A stretch of 52,556 nt of DNA from a virus, in the IMG/VR virus record IMGVR_UViG_3300036829_000111, positions 1-52,556 of that record; one strand, 5' to 3'. The number at the start of each line of letters is the position of its first letter. The first letter of the stretch is position 1. Shown piece by piece: positions 44,576 to 52,556 of this stretch. A model generated the notes under the pieces. That model saw only the letters and a list, made by a program, of their open reading frames with translations, ran no database searches and was not told the origin of the DNA. Made by a program: the position numbers and the translations under genes.

Positions 44576-46155
44576 TGCCGTGGCGCGGCCCGTCTGAGCC
44601 AGGGGAGTTCCCGACTCTCGGCTACGAGATCGGCGAGTGGATCGAGGCGCACGTCGTCATCCCGGACGGCTACCGCCGCGGGGAGCAGTACCTGCTGACC
44701 GATGAGATGTGGCGGTTCCTGCTGCGCTTCTACCGGATTGACGAGGCTGAACAGAGCCTTCGCTACTACGGCGGCCAGCTGCGCCGCTCGCAGAAGTGGG
44801 GCAAGGACCCGTTCGGCGCGGCGATCATCCTGGCCGAGGCCCTCGGCCCGGCGCGGTTCGACGGCTGGAATGCCAGCGGCGAGCCGGTCGGCAAGCCGTA
44901 CCCGACGCCGTACATCCCGTGCCTGGGGACGTCCGAGGAGCAGACGGACAACACGTATCTTCCGCTGCTGGACATGATCCGGCTGGGGCCGCTGGCCGAC
45001 CTGCCGGGCATGGACGCGGGGGAGACCCGGGTGAAGCTGCCGAACAGCGGCTCGATCGAACCGGTGACCGCCTCGGCGCGGGCGCGGCTCGGGCAGCGGA
45101 TGACGTTCGCGACCTTGACCGAATCGCACCTGTGGACGCTGCAGGGCGGATTCCGGCGCCTGGCCGGCGCAGTGAAGCGGAACATCGCGGGCATGGACGG
45201 CCGGTGGCTTGAGCTCACCAACGCGTGGGATCCGACCGAGGGCAGCGAGGCCCAGGTGACATCCGAGTCGGCCAACGACCGGGTGTACATCGACACGGTC
45301 GAGCCGCAGCGCGTGGAAGACCTTCAGGATGACGAGGCGCTGTACCGGGAGCTGCTGCGACAGTACGGGGACTCGGCGGCCGAGCGCGGCGGCTGGGTGA
45401 ACATCCGGGGCCGCATCATGCACGAGGTGCGCAGCGCCGCGCACCTTGAGGCGGACCGGCGCCGGTTCTTCCTGAACGAGATTGTCGTCGGCGAGTCGGT
45501 GTTCGTCGATCCCGTGCGCTGGGACCTGCAGGCACGCCCGGATGAGACTCTCGCGCCGGGCGAGCGTGTGGCGCTCGGGTTCGACGGATCGAAGTACCGG
45601 GACGCTACCGCGCTGGTGGCCTCGCGGAGGTCGGACGGGCGCCTGTTCGAGATCCGGATATGGGAGCGGCCGGAGGATGCCGGCCGGGACTGGCGCGTTC
45701 CCTCGGCTGATGTTGACCGGGTGGTGCGGGAGACGTTCGGCGCCTACGACGTTGCCGTGATGTTCGCGGACCCGTACCGCTGGCAGGACTACCTGGATGC
45801 CTGGGCGGTCGCGTTCGGCGCGGACCGGGTCGTGGAGTTCCCGACCAACCAGGAACAGCGGATGGACAAGGCGATCGAGCGGTTCACGACGGCGTTCGGG
45901 AACCTGGAGATCACGCACAGCGGCTCAGAGATGATGACGGGCCATTTCAAGAACGCCGTCGTGGTCAAGGGTGCCCGCAAGAAGCCGCGGCCCGGCGAGG
46001 AGCAGTCTCTCGCGACGCACTACCTGAAGATGGCCAAGCGCGGCGACGGAAAGCTCATCGACGCCGCTGTCGCCGGCGTCCTCGCGCATGAGGCACGGGC
46101 GTGGGCCGCTGAGCACGTCCCGGATGCCAGCGACCCGTTCGTCCTGTTCGGATAG
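44575..46155 (+). CDS. Terminase large subunit
   Basis: 526 residues. The ATPase part has LRRSQKWGKDPFGAAIILAE (deviant Walker A, about 69-88) and ATLTESHLW near 180 (Walker B/adenine region). The nuclease part has ALGFDGSKYRDATALV (about 338-353) and VMFADPYRWQDYLDAWA, and near the end IDAAVAGVLAHEARAW. This is the HK97-like large terminase plan. It pumps DNA into proheads and cuts it. Confidence 0.9.
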   Translation: MPWRGPSEPGEFPTLGYEIGEWIEAHVVIPDGYRRGEQYLLTDEMWRFLLRFYRIDEAEQSLRYYGGQLRRSQKWGKDPFGAAIILAEALGPARFDGWNASGEPVGKPYPTPYIPCLGTSEEQTDNTYLPLLDMIRLGPLADLPGMDAGETRVKLPNSGSIEPVTASARARLGQRMTFATLTESHLWTLQGGFRRLAGAVKRNIAGMDGRWLELTNAWDPTEGSEAQVTSESANDRVYIDTVEPQRVEDLQDDEALYRELLRQYGDSAAERGGWVNIRGRIMHEVRSAAHLEADRRRFFLNEIVVGESVFVDPVRWDLQARPDETLAPGERVALGFDGSKYRDATALVASRRSDGRLFEIRIWERPEDAGRDWRVPSADVDRVVRETFGAYDVAVMFADPYRWQDYLDAWAVAFGADRVVEFPTNQEQRMDKAIERFTTAFGNLEITHSGSEMMTGHFKNAVVVKGARKKPRPGEEQSLATHYLKMAKRGDGKLIDAAVAGVLAHEARAWAAEHVPDASDPFVLFG

Positions 46156-46164
46156 GAGGCAGGC

Positions 46165-46320
46165 ATGGCGCTGACTGAGGGCACTCCGGGTGACTGGCAG
46201 CCGGGGAGTTACCCGGCCGCTGTCCATCTGGTGTACAAGGGCGATGACCGGGCGCCGATCCCCGTCGTGCACTGGCCGGCCGGTCCTGTGAAGCTCCCCG
46301 TCCCCGGGGAGGCGCAGTGA
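46165..46320 (+). CDS. Small hypothetical protein, 51 aa
   Basis: MALTEGTPGDWQPGSYPAAV, then HLVYKGDDRAPIPVVHW, beta-rich. AGGAGG lies 4-5 nt upstream. GTGA overlap with the next gene. Unknown function. Confidence 0.65.
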   Translation: MALTEGTPGDWQPGSYPAAVHLVYKGDDRAPIPVVHWPAGPVKLPVPGEAQ

Positions 46321-46553
46321 CGGTTCTCGACACGGTCCCGGTCGACCGGATCACGGCGCGGGCCCGCGAGGTGCATTTCTGGCGGACCGTCCTCACGATC
46401 ATCGCCGGGCTGCTGTTCGGCCTCGGCTGGCTGGCGTACAAGACGGTCGCGGTGGCATGGCTGGCCGCGGCCTGGAGTGCGGTCGCTGTCCGGGAAGGCT
46501 GGCTAGAAGCTCGCAAGGGCCAGCTGAGGCGTGCCGCCGGGCACACCGGTTAA
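46317..46553 (+). CDS. Small membrane protein, 78 aa
   Basis: GTG at 46317. VHFWRTVLTIIAGLLFGLGW and VAVAWLAAAWSAVAVREGW make two spans, with a basic C-terminus. Small membrane proteins between terminase and portal are frequent in actinophages; function unknown. Confidence 0.68.
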   Translation: MTVLDTVPVDRITARAREVHFWRTVLTIIAGLLFGLGWLAYKTVAVAWLAAAWSAVAVREGWLEARKGQLRRAAGHTG

Positions 46554-46577
46554 CGGAACTGCGCGGCGGGAGGGCTG

Positions 46578-47993
46578 ATGGGTCTCGTTGACCGGGTGAA
46601 TTCTTCCCTCTCCGCATCTTCGCGCGGCACGCTGCGGTCACGGTCGGATTCGCCGCTGTCGATCGACGATTACGCGAACTTCTTCAACTTCGGCGGCCTC
46701 GCCTACCCGATCGTCCAGACGACGCTGGGTTCGGTCGACCGCGAGCGGGTGGCGCTGTCGGCGGTCGGCGCCTATAAGGCGTCGGGGCCGATCTTCGCGC
46801 TGATCCAGGCGCGGCTGCAGGTGTTCAGCCAGGTGGCGTTCCAGTTCACGAGGCTGACGGGGTCGATGCCGGGTGACCTGTTCGGCACGCAGGACCTGCA
46901 GATCCTGGAGACGCCGTGGGCGGGCGGTTCCACGGCACGGCTGCTGTCGGTGATGGAGGTCGACAACAGCCTCGCGGGCAACAGCTACATCGTCCGGGCA
47001 CGCCCGGGCACGCTGTCGCGGCTGCGGCCGGAGTTCGTGACGATCATCCTCGGCTCCGAGACGGACGCCGAGTCGCCGGCCGACGCGCCGGACTGCACGG
47101 TCGCGGCCTACCTGTACACGCCGCCGTCCGGCAAACAGACCATTTACTTCCCCGGGGAAGTCGCGCACTACGCGCCCGTCCCGGACCCGTATTACCACTT
47201 CCTCGGCCAGTCGTGGGTGACGCCGGTGATCCGGGAGCTGGAAGGCGACACGCTCGCCACCGAGCACAAGACGCGCTTCTACGCGAACGCCGCAACTCCG
47301 AACCTGGCGATCAAGTTCGACCCATCGCTCGACATCACGAAGGTGAAGGCCTTCAAGGAGCTGCTGGAGGAAGAGCACCGCGGCGCGTTCAACGCGTGGA
47401 AGACGATGTACCTCGGCGGCGGCGCCGACCCGGTGACGGTCGGCATGAACTTCCGCGACATGGAGTACGCGGCGATCCAGGGCAAGGCGGAGTCGCGGCT
47501 GGCCGCCGCGGCGGGGGTCCCGCCGTCGTGGGTGGGCTTCTCCGAGGGCCTGCAGGGCTCATCGCTGAACGCCGGGAACTTCAACTCGGCGCGCAGGCGC
47601 TTCTCCGACGGCACGGTCTGGCACCTGTGGCGGGCTGCCGCCTCGGCGCTGGAGTCCGTGGTGAACGTGCCGCCGGGCGCGAACCTGTGGCCGGACACGC
47701 GAGTCCCGTTCATGCGAGAGGACGCCGGCGACCAGGCGGCGATCCAGGCGCAGCAGGCGTCGACGATCGGGTCGCTGATCAAGGACGGGTTCGACCCGGA
47801 CTCGGCGGTGAAGGCCGTCATCAACAACGACTGGTCGGTGCTGGAGCACACGGGCATGGTCTCGGTCCAGCTGAATCCGCCCGGTTCCGATGCGGCCAGC
47901 GGCGGTGCGGCCGGCGGTGGCGGTGCCGCGAACGGGCTGCCGCCGAAATCAGGTCTTGCCATGAAGGAAAGCGGCGACAGCGACCCGCTGTAG
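46578..47993 (+). CDS. Portal protein
   Basis: 471 residues. GPIFALIQARLQVFSQVAFQ, NSYIVRARPGTLSRLRPEFV, VAHYAPVPDPYYHFLGQSWV and SRLAAAAGVPPSWVGFSEGL are the sections of HK97/SPP1-type phage portals. The C-terminus has Gly/Ala-rich GGAAGGGGAANG. It forms the 12-fold ring at the DNA entry vertex. GGGAGG precedes the ATG. Confidence 0.92.
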   Translation: MGLVDRVNSSLSASSRGTLRSRSDSPLSIDDYANFFNFGGLAYPIVQTTLGSVDRERVALSAVGAYKASGPIFALIQARLQVFSQVAFQFTRLTGSMPGDLFGTQDLQILETPWAGGSTARLLSVMEVDNSLAGNSYIVRARPGTLSRLRPEFVTIILGSETDAESPADAPDCTVAAYLYTPPSGKQTIYFPGEVAHYAPVPDPYYHFLGQSWVTPVIRELEGDTLATEHKTRFYANAATPNLAIKFDPSLDITKVKAFKELLEEEHRGAFNAWKTMYLGGGADPVTVGMNFRDMEYAAIQGKAESRLAAAAGVPPSWVGFSEGLQGSSLNAGNFNSARRRFSDGTVWHLWRAAASALESVVNVPPGANLWPDTRVPFMREDAGDQAAIQAQQASTIGSLIKDGFDPDSAVKAVINNDWSVLEHTGMVSVQLNPPGSDAASGGAAGGGGAANGLPPKSGLAMKESGDSDPL

Positions 47994-48043
47994 CCGCCCC
48001 TGATCCCGATCCGTCCCCGCCCGTGCGCGCAGGGGCGGCTTTT
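47992..48043 (+). terminator. Intrinsic terminator after portal gene
   Basis: AGCCGCCCCTG (47992-48002), a 27-nt loop, CAGGGGCGGCT (48030-48040) then TTTCTG. It could reduce portal relative to downstream capsid transcription. Confidence 0.7.
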
Positions 48044-48078
48044 CTGTTGCCTAGCACCCTGGGAGGTCGCGGTGCCCG

Positions 48079-51000
48079 ATGAGCGATGAGGGCCGGGTGC
48101 GGCGCGCGCTGGCCGGGGACACGTCCCTGCTGGCGATGCGGGCATTCCCGCTGCGGGACATCGAGATCCTGTCGCGGGCCAAGGGCGGCGACGGCCGGAC
48201 GGTCACCGCGTACGCCGCCGTGTTCAACAAGCCGACGGAGATCGTCGACCAGGACGGGCACTACAACGAGCAGATCGCCCCGGTCGCGTTCAACAAGAGC
48301 CTCGCGGACCGGTCCCGGAAGATCGGCGTCTACTACAACCACGGCAAGACGCTGCACGGCACGCCGTCCGAGCGCGGTTCGGTGCCGCTCGGCAGCCCGC
48401 TGGAGCCGCCGCGGCCGGACGGAAACGGGCTGCTGACCGTCTCCCGGTACAACCGGACGCAGCTTGCCGACGACGTGCTCGAGGCGATCAAGAACGGTGA
48501 CATCACCGGCCAGAGCTTCACCGGCGTGTTCCTGCATTCCGACCCCGACAACGGCCCGTACTACGGCCGGAGCGGGCAGCTCACCACGGTGACGCGCCGG
48601 GAGATCGCCTTGGTCGAGTACGGCCCCACGCCTATCCCGGCCTACGAGGCCGCCGAGATCGTGGGGGTCCGCAACAGGGAGGGACGAATGTCCGGCGACC
48701 ACGATCACACTCACGACCGGGCGTCGGGCCCGGAACCGTACGAGCGGCATCCGGGCGAGGACGTGCAGTGCCCGGCGTGCGGCAAGTTCAACGACGACGA
48801 CGCGGTCTACTGCGACCAGTGCGGGAAGAAGATCCCGGACTCGGCGTTCCCGGCCGGCCCGCAGCCCTACCACCGGGACGCGGGCGAGACGGTGCAGTGC
48901 CCGAACTGCATGAAGTTCGACATGCCGGATGCCCGGTTCTGCGACCAGTGCGGGGAGCAGCTGCCGGACTCGGCGTATAACTCCGGCGGTGCCGCGGCGC
49001 CCGGGAACGCGGACCGGGCGGCGGCCCGCGCTCCCGGTGACGCCGGCGACGGCGAGGCGGCGGCCCCCGAGGATGAGCGCACCCGGGCGAACACGATGCT
49101 GTGCGAGCACTTCGGCTGGGAGCCGGGAGGCGCCGACGCGCTGGGCGACTCCGAGCGGAGCCTGCTGCTGGCCAGCATCAGCGAAGCCCACGGCGGCGGC
49201 GAGCACGAGCGCGCCAGCGTGGACGACAGCGCCTGGGACGGCAACGCCGCGATGGGCACGTGCAGCAGCGCCTCGGACTACCGGGCGATCTGCGCCGGGG
49301 AGAAGACCATCGGCGACCCGTCGGAGCGGCAGCACTGGGCACTCCCGCACCACAAGCAGCCCGGTGCGGCGCCGAACGCGGGCGGGGTCCGCAACAGCCT
49401 GTCACGGCTGCCGCAGACCCAGGACCTGAAGAACAAGAGCGCCGCCGAGGCGCACCTGCGGGCCCACATGCGGGCCATCGCCCCGGACTCCGGAGATTCC
49501 GGGTCCTCGAATTCTTCCGGCAGGTCAGAGCCTGCCGGGCCAGCCGCCGTCAACGGCACTGGAGCCGGCACGGGAACACCGCTCCCGCCGCCAGCCGAGC
49601 CGCCCACGCACTCGGTAAACCGCAGCACATCCAACGCAAGCACAGGAGAAGGAACGATGACCGAACAGGCCATGACGGTCGAGGAGCGGGCGGCTCGCCA
49701 GGACGAGATCCGGGCGCGGCTCGCCGAGATCGACAGCCAGTACACCGGCGCGGCGCTGCCCGAGAAGGCCCGCTCCGAGTGGAAGCAGCTGCAGGACGAG
49801 CTCGTGATCAACGAGGACGCGATCCGCGACGCCACCGAGCGCGCTACCTACCTGCGCACGATCGCCGCGCAGAACCCGGAGGCGACCGTGCAGGGTGCCG
49901 ACCCGGGCTCCGGCTACGCGGACGCGCAGGAGGCGCAGCGGTCCGGTGCCGTGCCGCAGCAGTCCCGCAGCGGCACCCCGCGGGCAATGTACGGGGCGCC
50001 GTACCTCTCCCGCCGGCCGCACAACATCTACGATGTCGCCGGCATGCGGCGCGAGGCCCGCAGCATCGAGGACCTGCCCGGCCTGTACCGGGACCGGGCG
50101 AAGTGGTCGCTGGAGGAGGCGACGTTCCCCGGCGACGGAAGGCCCCGCGAGGTCGTACAGGAGCGCGTCCAGCACCTGCTCGACACGCGGGATGACGTGA
50201 ACGGCACCCTCGCCCGCAACATGCTGTTGACTGGCAGCCCCGAGTACCGGCGGGCGTTCGGCAAGCTGCTGGCGCGGATGAACGTCGGCGCACTGGACCA
50301 GGCCGAGCAGCGGGCCCTCGCGATGGGCACCCCGGCATCGTGGCAGCCCGGCTCCTTCCCGGTGCCCTACCAGCTCGACCCCACGGTCACGCTGACCAGC
50401 AACGGCGCGATCAACGCGCTGCGGCAGATCGCCCGGGTCGAGCAGATCGTCGGCAAGGAATGGCTGGGTGTCACCAGCTCGGGGATCACGGTCACCCGCG
50501 CCAACGAGGTCACCGCGGCCACCGACGCCACCGCGTCGCCGTTCGCCATGAACCAGCCCGGCGTCGCCCCGACCCGCGTCCAGGCATTCGTGCCGTTCTC
50601 GGTCGAGGTCGAGCAGGACTGGAACGGCCTCATGGCCGAAATCGCCATGATGCTCGCCGACGCCAAGGACGTGGAAGAGGCGGCGACATTCCTCACCGGC
50701 GCGGGCACCGGGAACATCCCGCAGGGCGTCCTCACCGGCGTCACCGCCGGGGGCACCGCCCAGCAGATCACGACCGCAGGCACCGCGGCCGTGTCGCCCG
50801 GCGACGTGTACGCCCTGGAATCCGCCATGGCCCCCAGGTTCCGCGCCCAGGCGTCGCTCCTGGCCAGCAAGGGCGGATACAACGCGATCCGCGCCACGTT
50901 CCAGGCCTTCGCCTCGGCCGCCGGGGACGTGTGGGTCCGCCCCTCCGCCGGCACCGCGCCGGAACTCCTCGGCTACCCGGCCTACGAGAACAGCAACATG

Positions 51001-51213
51001 GCGTCCACGACAGCGACCGGAAACCAGGTCCTGCTAATGGGCGACTTCAAGCAGTTCATTGTGGTCGACCGGATTGGCATGTCCGTCGAGTTGATTCCCC
51101 ATGTGTTCGCTTCTGGCGGTCTCCCGCAGGGCCAGCGCGGGATTTACGCACTTTGGCGCAACTCCAGCCAGGTGCTCGTCCCCAACGCGTTCCGTTTCCT
51201 GCAGGCGCGATAA
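48079..51213 (+). CDS. Prohead protease / zinc ribbon / major capsid fusion protein
   Basis: 1044 residues. (1) Prohead protease, about 20-195: TVTAYAAVFNKP, IGVYYNHG (His), ITGQSFTGVF (Ser). (2) Two zinc ribbons: VQCPACGKF...YCDQCGKKI (about 228-253) and VQCPNCMKF...FCDQCGEQL (about 271-295). (3) A conserved domain, DDSAWDGNAAMGTC, DYRAICAG, WALPHHKQPGAAPNAGGVRN (about 347-465), seen with phage proteases. (4) Linker. (5) HK97 major capsid from residue 527 with a delta-type coiled N-terminus. Single-chain protease-capsid fusions are known, but a zinc-ribbon pair within is unusual. Confidence 0.88.
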   Translation: MSDEGRVRRALAGDTSLLAMRAFPLRDIEILSRAKGGDGRTVTAYAAVFNKPTEIVDQDGHYNEQIAPVAFNKSLADRSRKIGVYYNHGKTLHGTPSERGSVPLGSPLEPPRPDGNGLLTVSRYNRTQLADDVLEAIKNGDITGQSFTGVFLHSDPDNGPYYGRSGQLTTVTRREIALVEYGPTPIPAYEAAEIVGVRNREGRMSGDHDHTHDRASGPEPYERHPGEDVQCPACGKFNDDDAVYCDQCGKKIPDSAFPAGPQPYHRDAGETVQCPNCMKFDMPDARFCDQCGEQLPDSAYNSGGAAAPGNADRAAARAPGDAGDGEAAAPEDERTRANTMLCEHFGWEPGGADALGDSERSLLLASISEAHGGGEHERASVDDSAWDGNAAMGTCSSASDYRAICAGEKTIGDPSERQHWALPHHKQPGAAPNAGGVRNSLSRLPQTQDLKNKSAAEAHLRAHMRAIAPDSGDSGSSNSSGRSEPAGPAAVNGTGAGTGTPLPPPAEPPTHSVNRSTSNASTGEGTMTEQAMTVEERAARQDEIRARLAEIDSQYTGAALPEKARSEWKQLQDELVINEDAIRDATERATYLRTIAAQNPEATVQGADPGSGYADAQEAQRSGAVPQQSRSGTPRAMYGAPYLSRRPHNIYDVAGMRREARSIEDLPGLYRDRAKWSLEEATFPGDGRPREVVQERVQHLLDTRDDVNGTLARNMLLTGSPEYRRAFGKLLARMNVGALDQAEQRALAMGTPASWQPGSFPVPYQLDPTVTLTSNGAINALRQIARVEQIVGKEWLGVTSSGITVTRANEVTAATDATASPFAMNQPGVAPTRVQAFVPFSVEVEQDWNGLMAEIAMMLADAKDVEEAATFLTGAGTGNIPQGVLTGVTAGGTAQQITTAGTAAVSPGDVYALESAMAPRFRAQASLLASKGGYNAIRATFQAFASAAGDVWVRPSAGTAPELLGYPAYENSNMASTTATGNQVLLMGDFKQFIVVDRIGMSVELIPHVFASGGLPQGQRGIYALWRNSSQVLVPNAFRFLQAR
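49657..51213 (+). CDS. Major capsid protein from internal start
   Basis: ATG at 49657 with AGGAGAAGGA upstream gives the 518-residue MTEQAMTVEERAARQDEIRA... protein: an N-terminal coiled delta domain (about 1-100), then the capsid fold with GSFPVPYQLDPTVTLTS, IVGKEWLGVTSSGITVTRAN and YAYENSN-type loops to the end. This start would give capsid in excess of the fusion, as head assembly needs. Confidence 0.65.
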   Translation: MTEQAMTVEERAARQDEIRARLAEIDSQYTGAALPEKARSEWKQLQDELVINEDAIRDATERATYLRTIAAQNPEATVQGADPGSGYADAQEAQRSGAVPQQSRSGTPRAMYGAPYLSRRPHNIYDVAGMRREARSIEDLPGLYRDRAKWSLEEATFPGDGRPREVVQERVQHLLDTRDDVNGTLARNMLLTGSPEYRRAFGKLLARMNVGALDQAEQRALAMGTPASWQPGSFPVPYQLDPTVTLTSNGAINALRQIARVEQIVGKEWLGVTSSGITVTRANEVTAATDATASPFAMNQPGVAPTRVQAFVPFSVEVEQDWNGLMAEIAMMLADAKDVEEAATFLTGAGTGNIPQGVLTGVTAGGTAQQITTAGTAAVSPGDVYALESAMAPRFRAQASLLASKGGYNAIRATFQAFASAAGDVWVRPSAGTAPELLGYPAYENSNMASTTATGNQVLLMGDFKQFIVVDRIGMSVELIPHVFASGGLPQGQRGIYALWRNSSQVLVPNAFRFLQAR

Positions 51214-51284
51214 CCATCACGGCCCGGCCGGAAGCTGTCCGCAGCCCGGCCGGGCCCGCTACTCACTGGGAGAGTGCCCGAGCA

Positions 51285-52436
51285 ATGCGCGTGCTTTTTC
51301 ATTCCCCGGGCACCAACCCGACCGGCTACGGGCAGCAGACCGCCCTGTTCGTCCCGCTGATCGCCTCCCTCGGCCACGAGGTGGCGATCTCCGCGTTCCA
51401 CGCCGTCCGCGGCGCGGCAACCGAGTGGAACGGGCACCGGGTCTACCCGGCCGGGCACGACCCGTACGGCTCGGACGTGCTGCGCGAGCACGCCCGGCAT
51501 TTCGGCGCCGACCTCGTCATCACGCTCATGGACGTGTGGGCGCTGAAACCGGACGCGGTGGCCGGCTTGCCGGTGGCTCACTGGATGCCGGTGGACTGCG
51601 ATGACGGCGGCGGTCTACAGGGCCGCGGCCTGTCGCTGCGAGACCACGTGCACCTGCGTGCCGGCGGAGGCGTGCCGGTCGCCATGTCCCGGTTCGGGGA
51701 AGCGCAGCTGCGCAAGTCGGGGCACGACCCGCTGTACGTGCCGCACGGCATCGACACGAACGTGTGGAAGCCGCCGGAGGACCGCAAGGCGCTCCGGGAG
51801 GCGATGGGCACCGCTGACTGTTTCGTGGTCGGCATCAACGCCGCGAACATCGACAAGACCCGGAAGGCGTGGCCGGAGCAGCTCGCCGCGTTCGCCCGGC
51901 TGCACCGCAGGCACAGTGACACGCGGCTGTTCGCGCACACGTTCCGGAAGACCGAGCCGGGGCTGAACCTGGCGGGGATCGCCCGGGACCTGGGTATCGC
52001 CGACGCCATCATGTGGCCGGACGAGTACATGCTGAAGTCCGGGCTGATCACGCCGGAGATGCTGGCCGCGACCTGCGGCACCTGGGACCTGTATTCCGGG
52101 TGCGCGATGGCTGAGGGGTTCGGGCTGCCGGTCCTGGAGGCGGAGGCGTGCGGCGTGCCGTCCGTGGTGACGGACGGGTCGGCGATGGCCGAGGTCGGAG
52201 CCGGGTGGAAGGTGCCGGGGGAGCCGGCCTGGTCCGAGCTCCACGCGGCGTGGTGGCGGAAGCCGTCGGTCGACGCCATCGCCAAGGTGTACGAGAAGGC
52301 CTACCAGGGCGGCCCGTCCTATGAGGCGAAGAAGGCGAAGGCGCGCGAGCATGCGCTGGCCTACGACGTCCAGCGGGTCCTGAAGGACCACTGGGAGCCG
52401 GCTTTGAAGACGCTTGAGGAGCGGCTGTGCGGCTGA
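51285..52436 (+). CDS. Glycosyltransferase, GT4-like
   Basis: 383 residues. MRVLFHSPGTNPTGYGQQTA, then LGHEVAISAFHAVRG is a GT-B N-domain. MSRFGEAQLRKSGHDPLYVP, HGIDTNVW, VVGINAANIDKTRKAWPEQL and CAMAEGFGLPVLEAEACGVP (E-x7-E at about 287-295) are GT4 landmarks. It transfers a sugar from a nucleotide donor. Placed right after capsid, it could modify capsid, wall polymer or DNA (inference). GGGAG lies about 10 nt upstream. Confidence 0.88.
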   Translation: MRVLFHSPGTNPTGYGQQTALFVPLIASLGHEVAISAFHAVRGAATEWNGHRVYPAGHDPYGSDVLREHARHFGADLVITLMDVWALKPDAVAGLPVAHWMPVDCDDGGGLQGRGLSLRDHVHLRAGGGVPVAMSRFGEAQLRKSGHDPLYVPHGIDTNVWKPPEDRKALREAMGTADCFVVGINAANIDKTRKAWPEQLAAFARLHRRHSDTRLFAHTFRKTEPGLNLAGIARDLGIADAIMWPDEYMLKSGLITPEMLAATCGTWDLYSGCAMAEGFGLPVLEAEACGVPSVVTDGSAMAEVGAGWKVPGEPAWSELHAAWWRKPSVDAIAKVYEKAYQGGPSYEAKKAKAREHALAYDVQRVLKDHWEPALKTLEERLCG

Positions 52437-52556
52437 ACCTGGGCTGCGGCAGCGTTCCCGAACCCGGCTACGTGAACGTGGACGTGTGGGATCAGCCCGG
52501 CGTGGACGTTGCCCATGACCTGGACGTCTTCCCGTGGCCGTTCAAGGACGGCGAGG
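52427..52556 (+). CDS. SAM-dependent methyltransferase, 5' part only
   Basis: From GTG at 52427 (10-nt overlap with the glycosyltransferase gene; GAGGAG upstream). VRLNLGCGSVPEPGYVNVDV carries the LNLGCG SAM loop and the D of the acidic loop, then AHDLDVFPWPFKDGE. It runs off the window. Its position suggests it modifies the same target as the glycosyltransferase. Confidence 0.85.
   Translation, partial: MRLNLGCGSVPEPGYVNVDVWDQPGVDVAHDLDVFPWPFKDGE

Noticed and set aside
44179-45918. Minus-strand frame of 579 codons opposite the terminase
   Set aside because: Antisense shadow of the large terminase; no domain visible.
47821-49353. Minus-strand frame of 510 codons opposite portal end and protease
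   Set aside because: Antisense to the protease and zinc-ribbon coding sequence.

Overview
The window is GC-rich, actinobacterial-type DNA. Evidence: dense use of GTG starts, 4-base ATGA/GTGA gene overlaps, a WhiB-family protein, the XRE(DUF5753)/DUF397/DUF6879 regulatory trio known from Streptomyces and relatives, and a DUF2637 (SpdB-type) membrane protein. It carries almost no housekeeping genes. It reads as a mobile element with a phage early/replication half, a long regulatory middle, a plasmid or AICE-like DNA-transfer module, and a phage packaging and capsid module. I infer a prophage, a phage-plasmid or a phage/conjugative-element hybrid; both window edges cut through genes, so the element is incomplete here.

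Layout. 1-21.4 kb is leftward: three tandem minus-strand operons (about 21435 to 12747, 12233 to 4339, and 4039 to below 650), ending in a truncated serine recombinase. They encode a Rad52/Sak-like annealing protein, HNH nuclease, Gp37/Gp68 protein, RusA-like resolvase, replication initiator with a DNA repeat array inside its gene (candidate origin), DnaC-like loader, superfamily-2 helicase, DnaB helicase, an adenine/cytosine-N methyltransferase and many small proteins of unknown role. Small DNA-binding genes sit at the operon junctions: Phd/YefM-like at 4.1 kb, an HTH protein at 12.5 kb and XRE proteins at 21.2-22.2 kb. Each junction has dyad or repeated operator-like sites.

21.4-30.6 kb is a regulatory and accessory zone: XRE regulators, a degenerate methyltransferase-like protein, HNH nuclease, RHH protein, an HTH/toxin-like pair, a winged-helix protein, DUF397, DUF6879, a possible small RNA and several strong terminators.

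30.65-43.9 kb is rightward: an Xis-like HTH protein, small proteins, WhiB, five or six small membrane proteins, NlpC/P60, a putative wall-associated protein, an FtsK/TraB-type ATPase, a GIY-YIG protein and a DUF2637 fusion. The last three share a similar C-terminal winged-helix domain, and 12-bp tandem repeats lie between the first two. This looks like a conjugative double-strand DNA transfer module. It is followed by small Cys-rich and membrane proteins and an HNH nuclease.

44.2-52.6 kb is phage head morphogenesis: small and large terminase, portal, a 1044-residue prohead protease/zinc-ribbon/major-capsid fusion, then a glycosyltransferase and a truncated methyltransferase.

Recurring traits: many regulatory genes have a -10-like hexamer 6-7 nt before the start codon (probable leaderless mRNAs), and three large ORFs contain a strong internal Shine-Dalgarno plus ATG in frame, suggesting nested products. 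All functions are inferred from sequence motifs read by eye; no database search was run.
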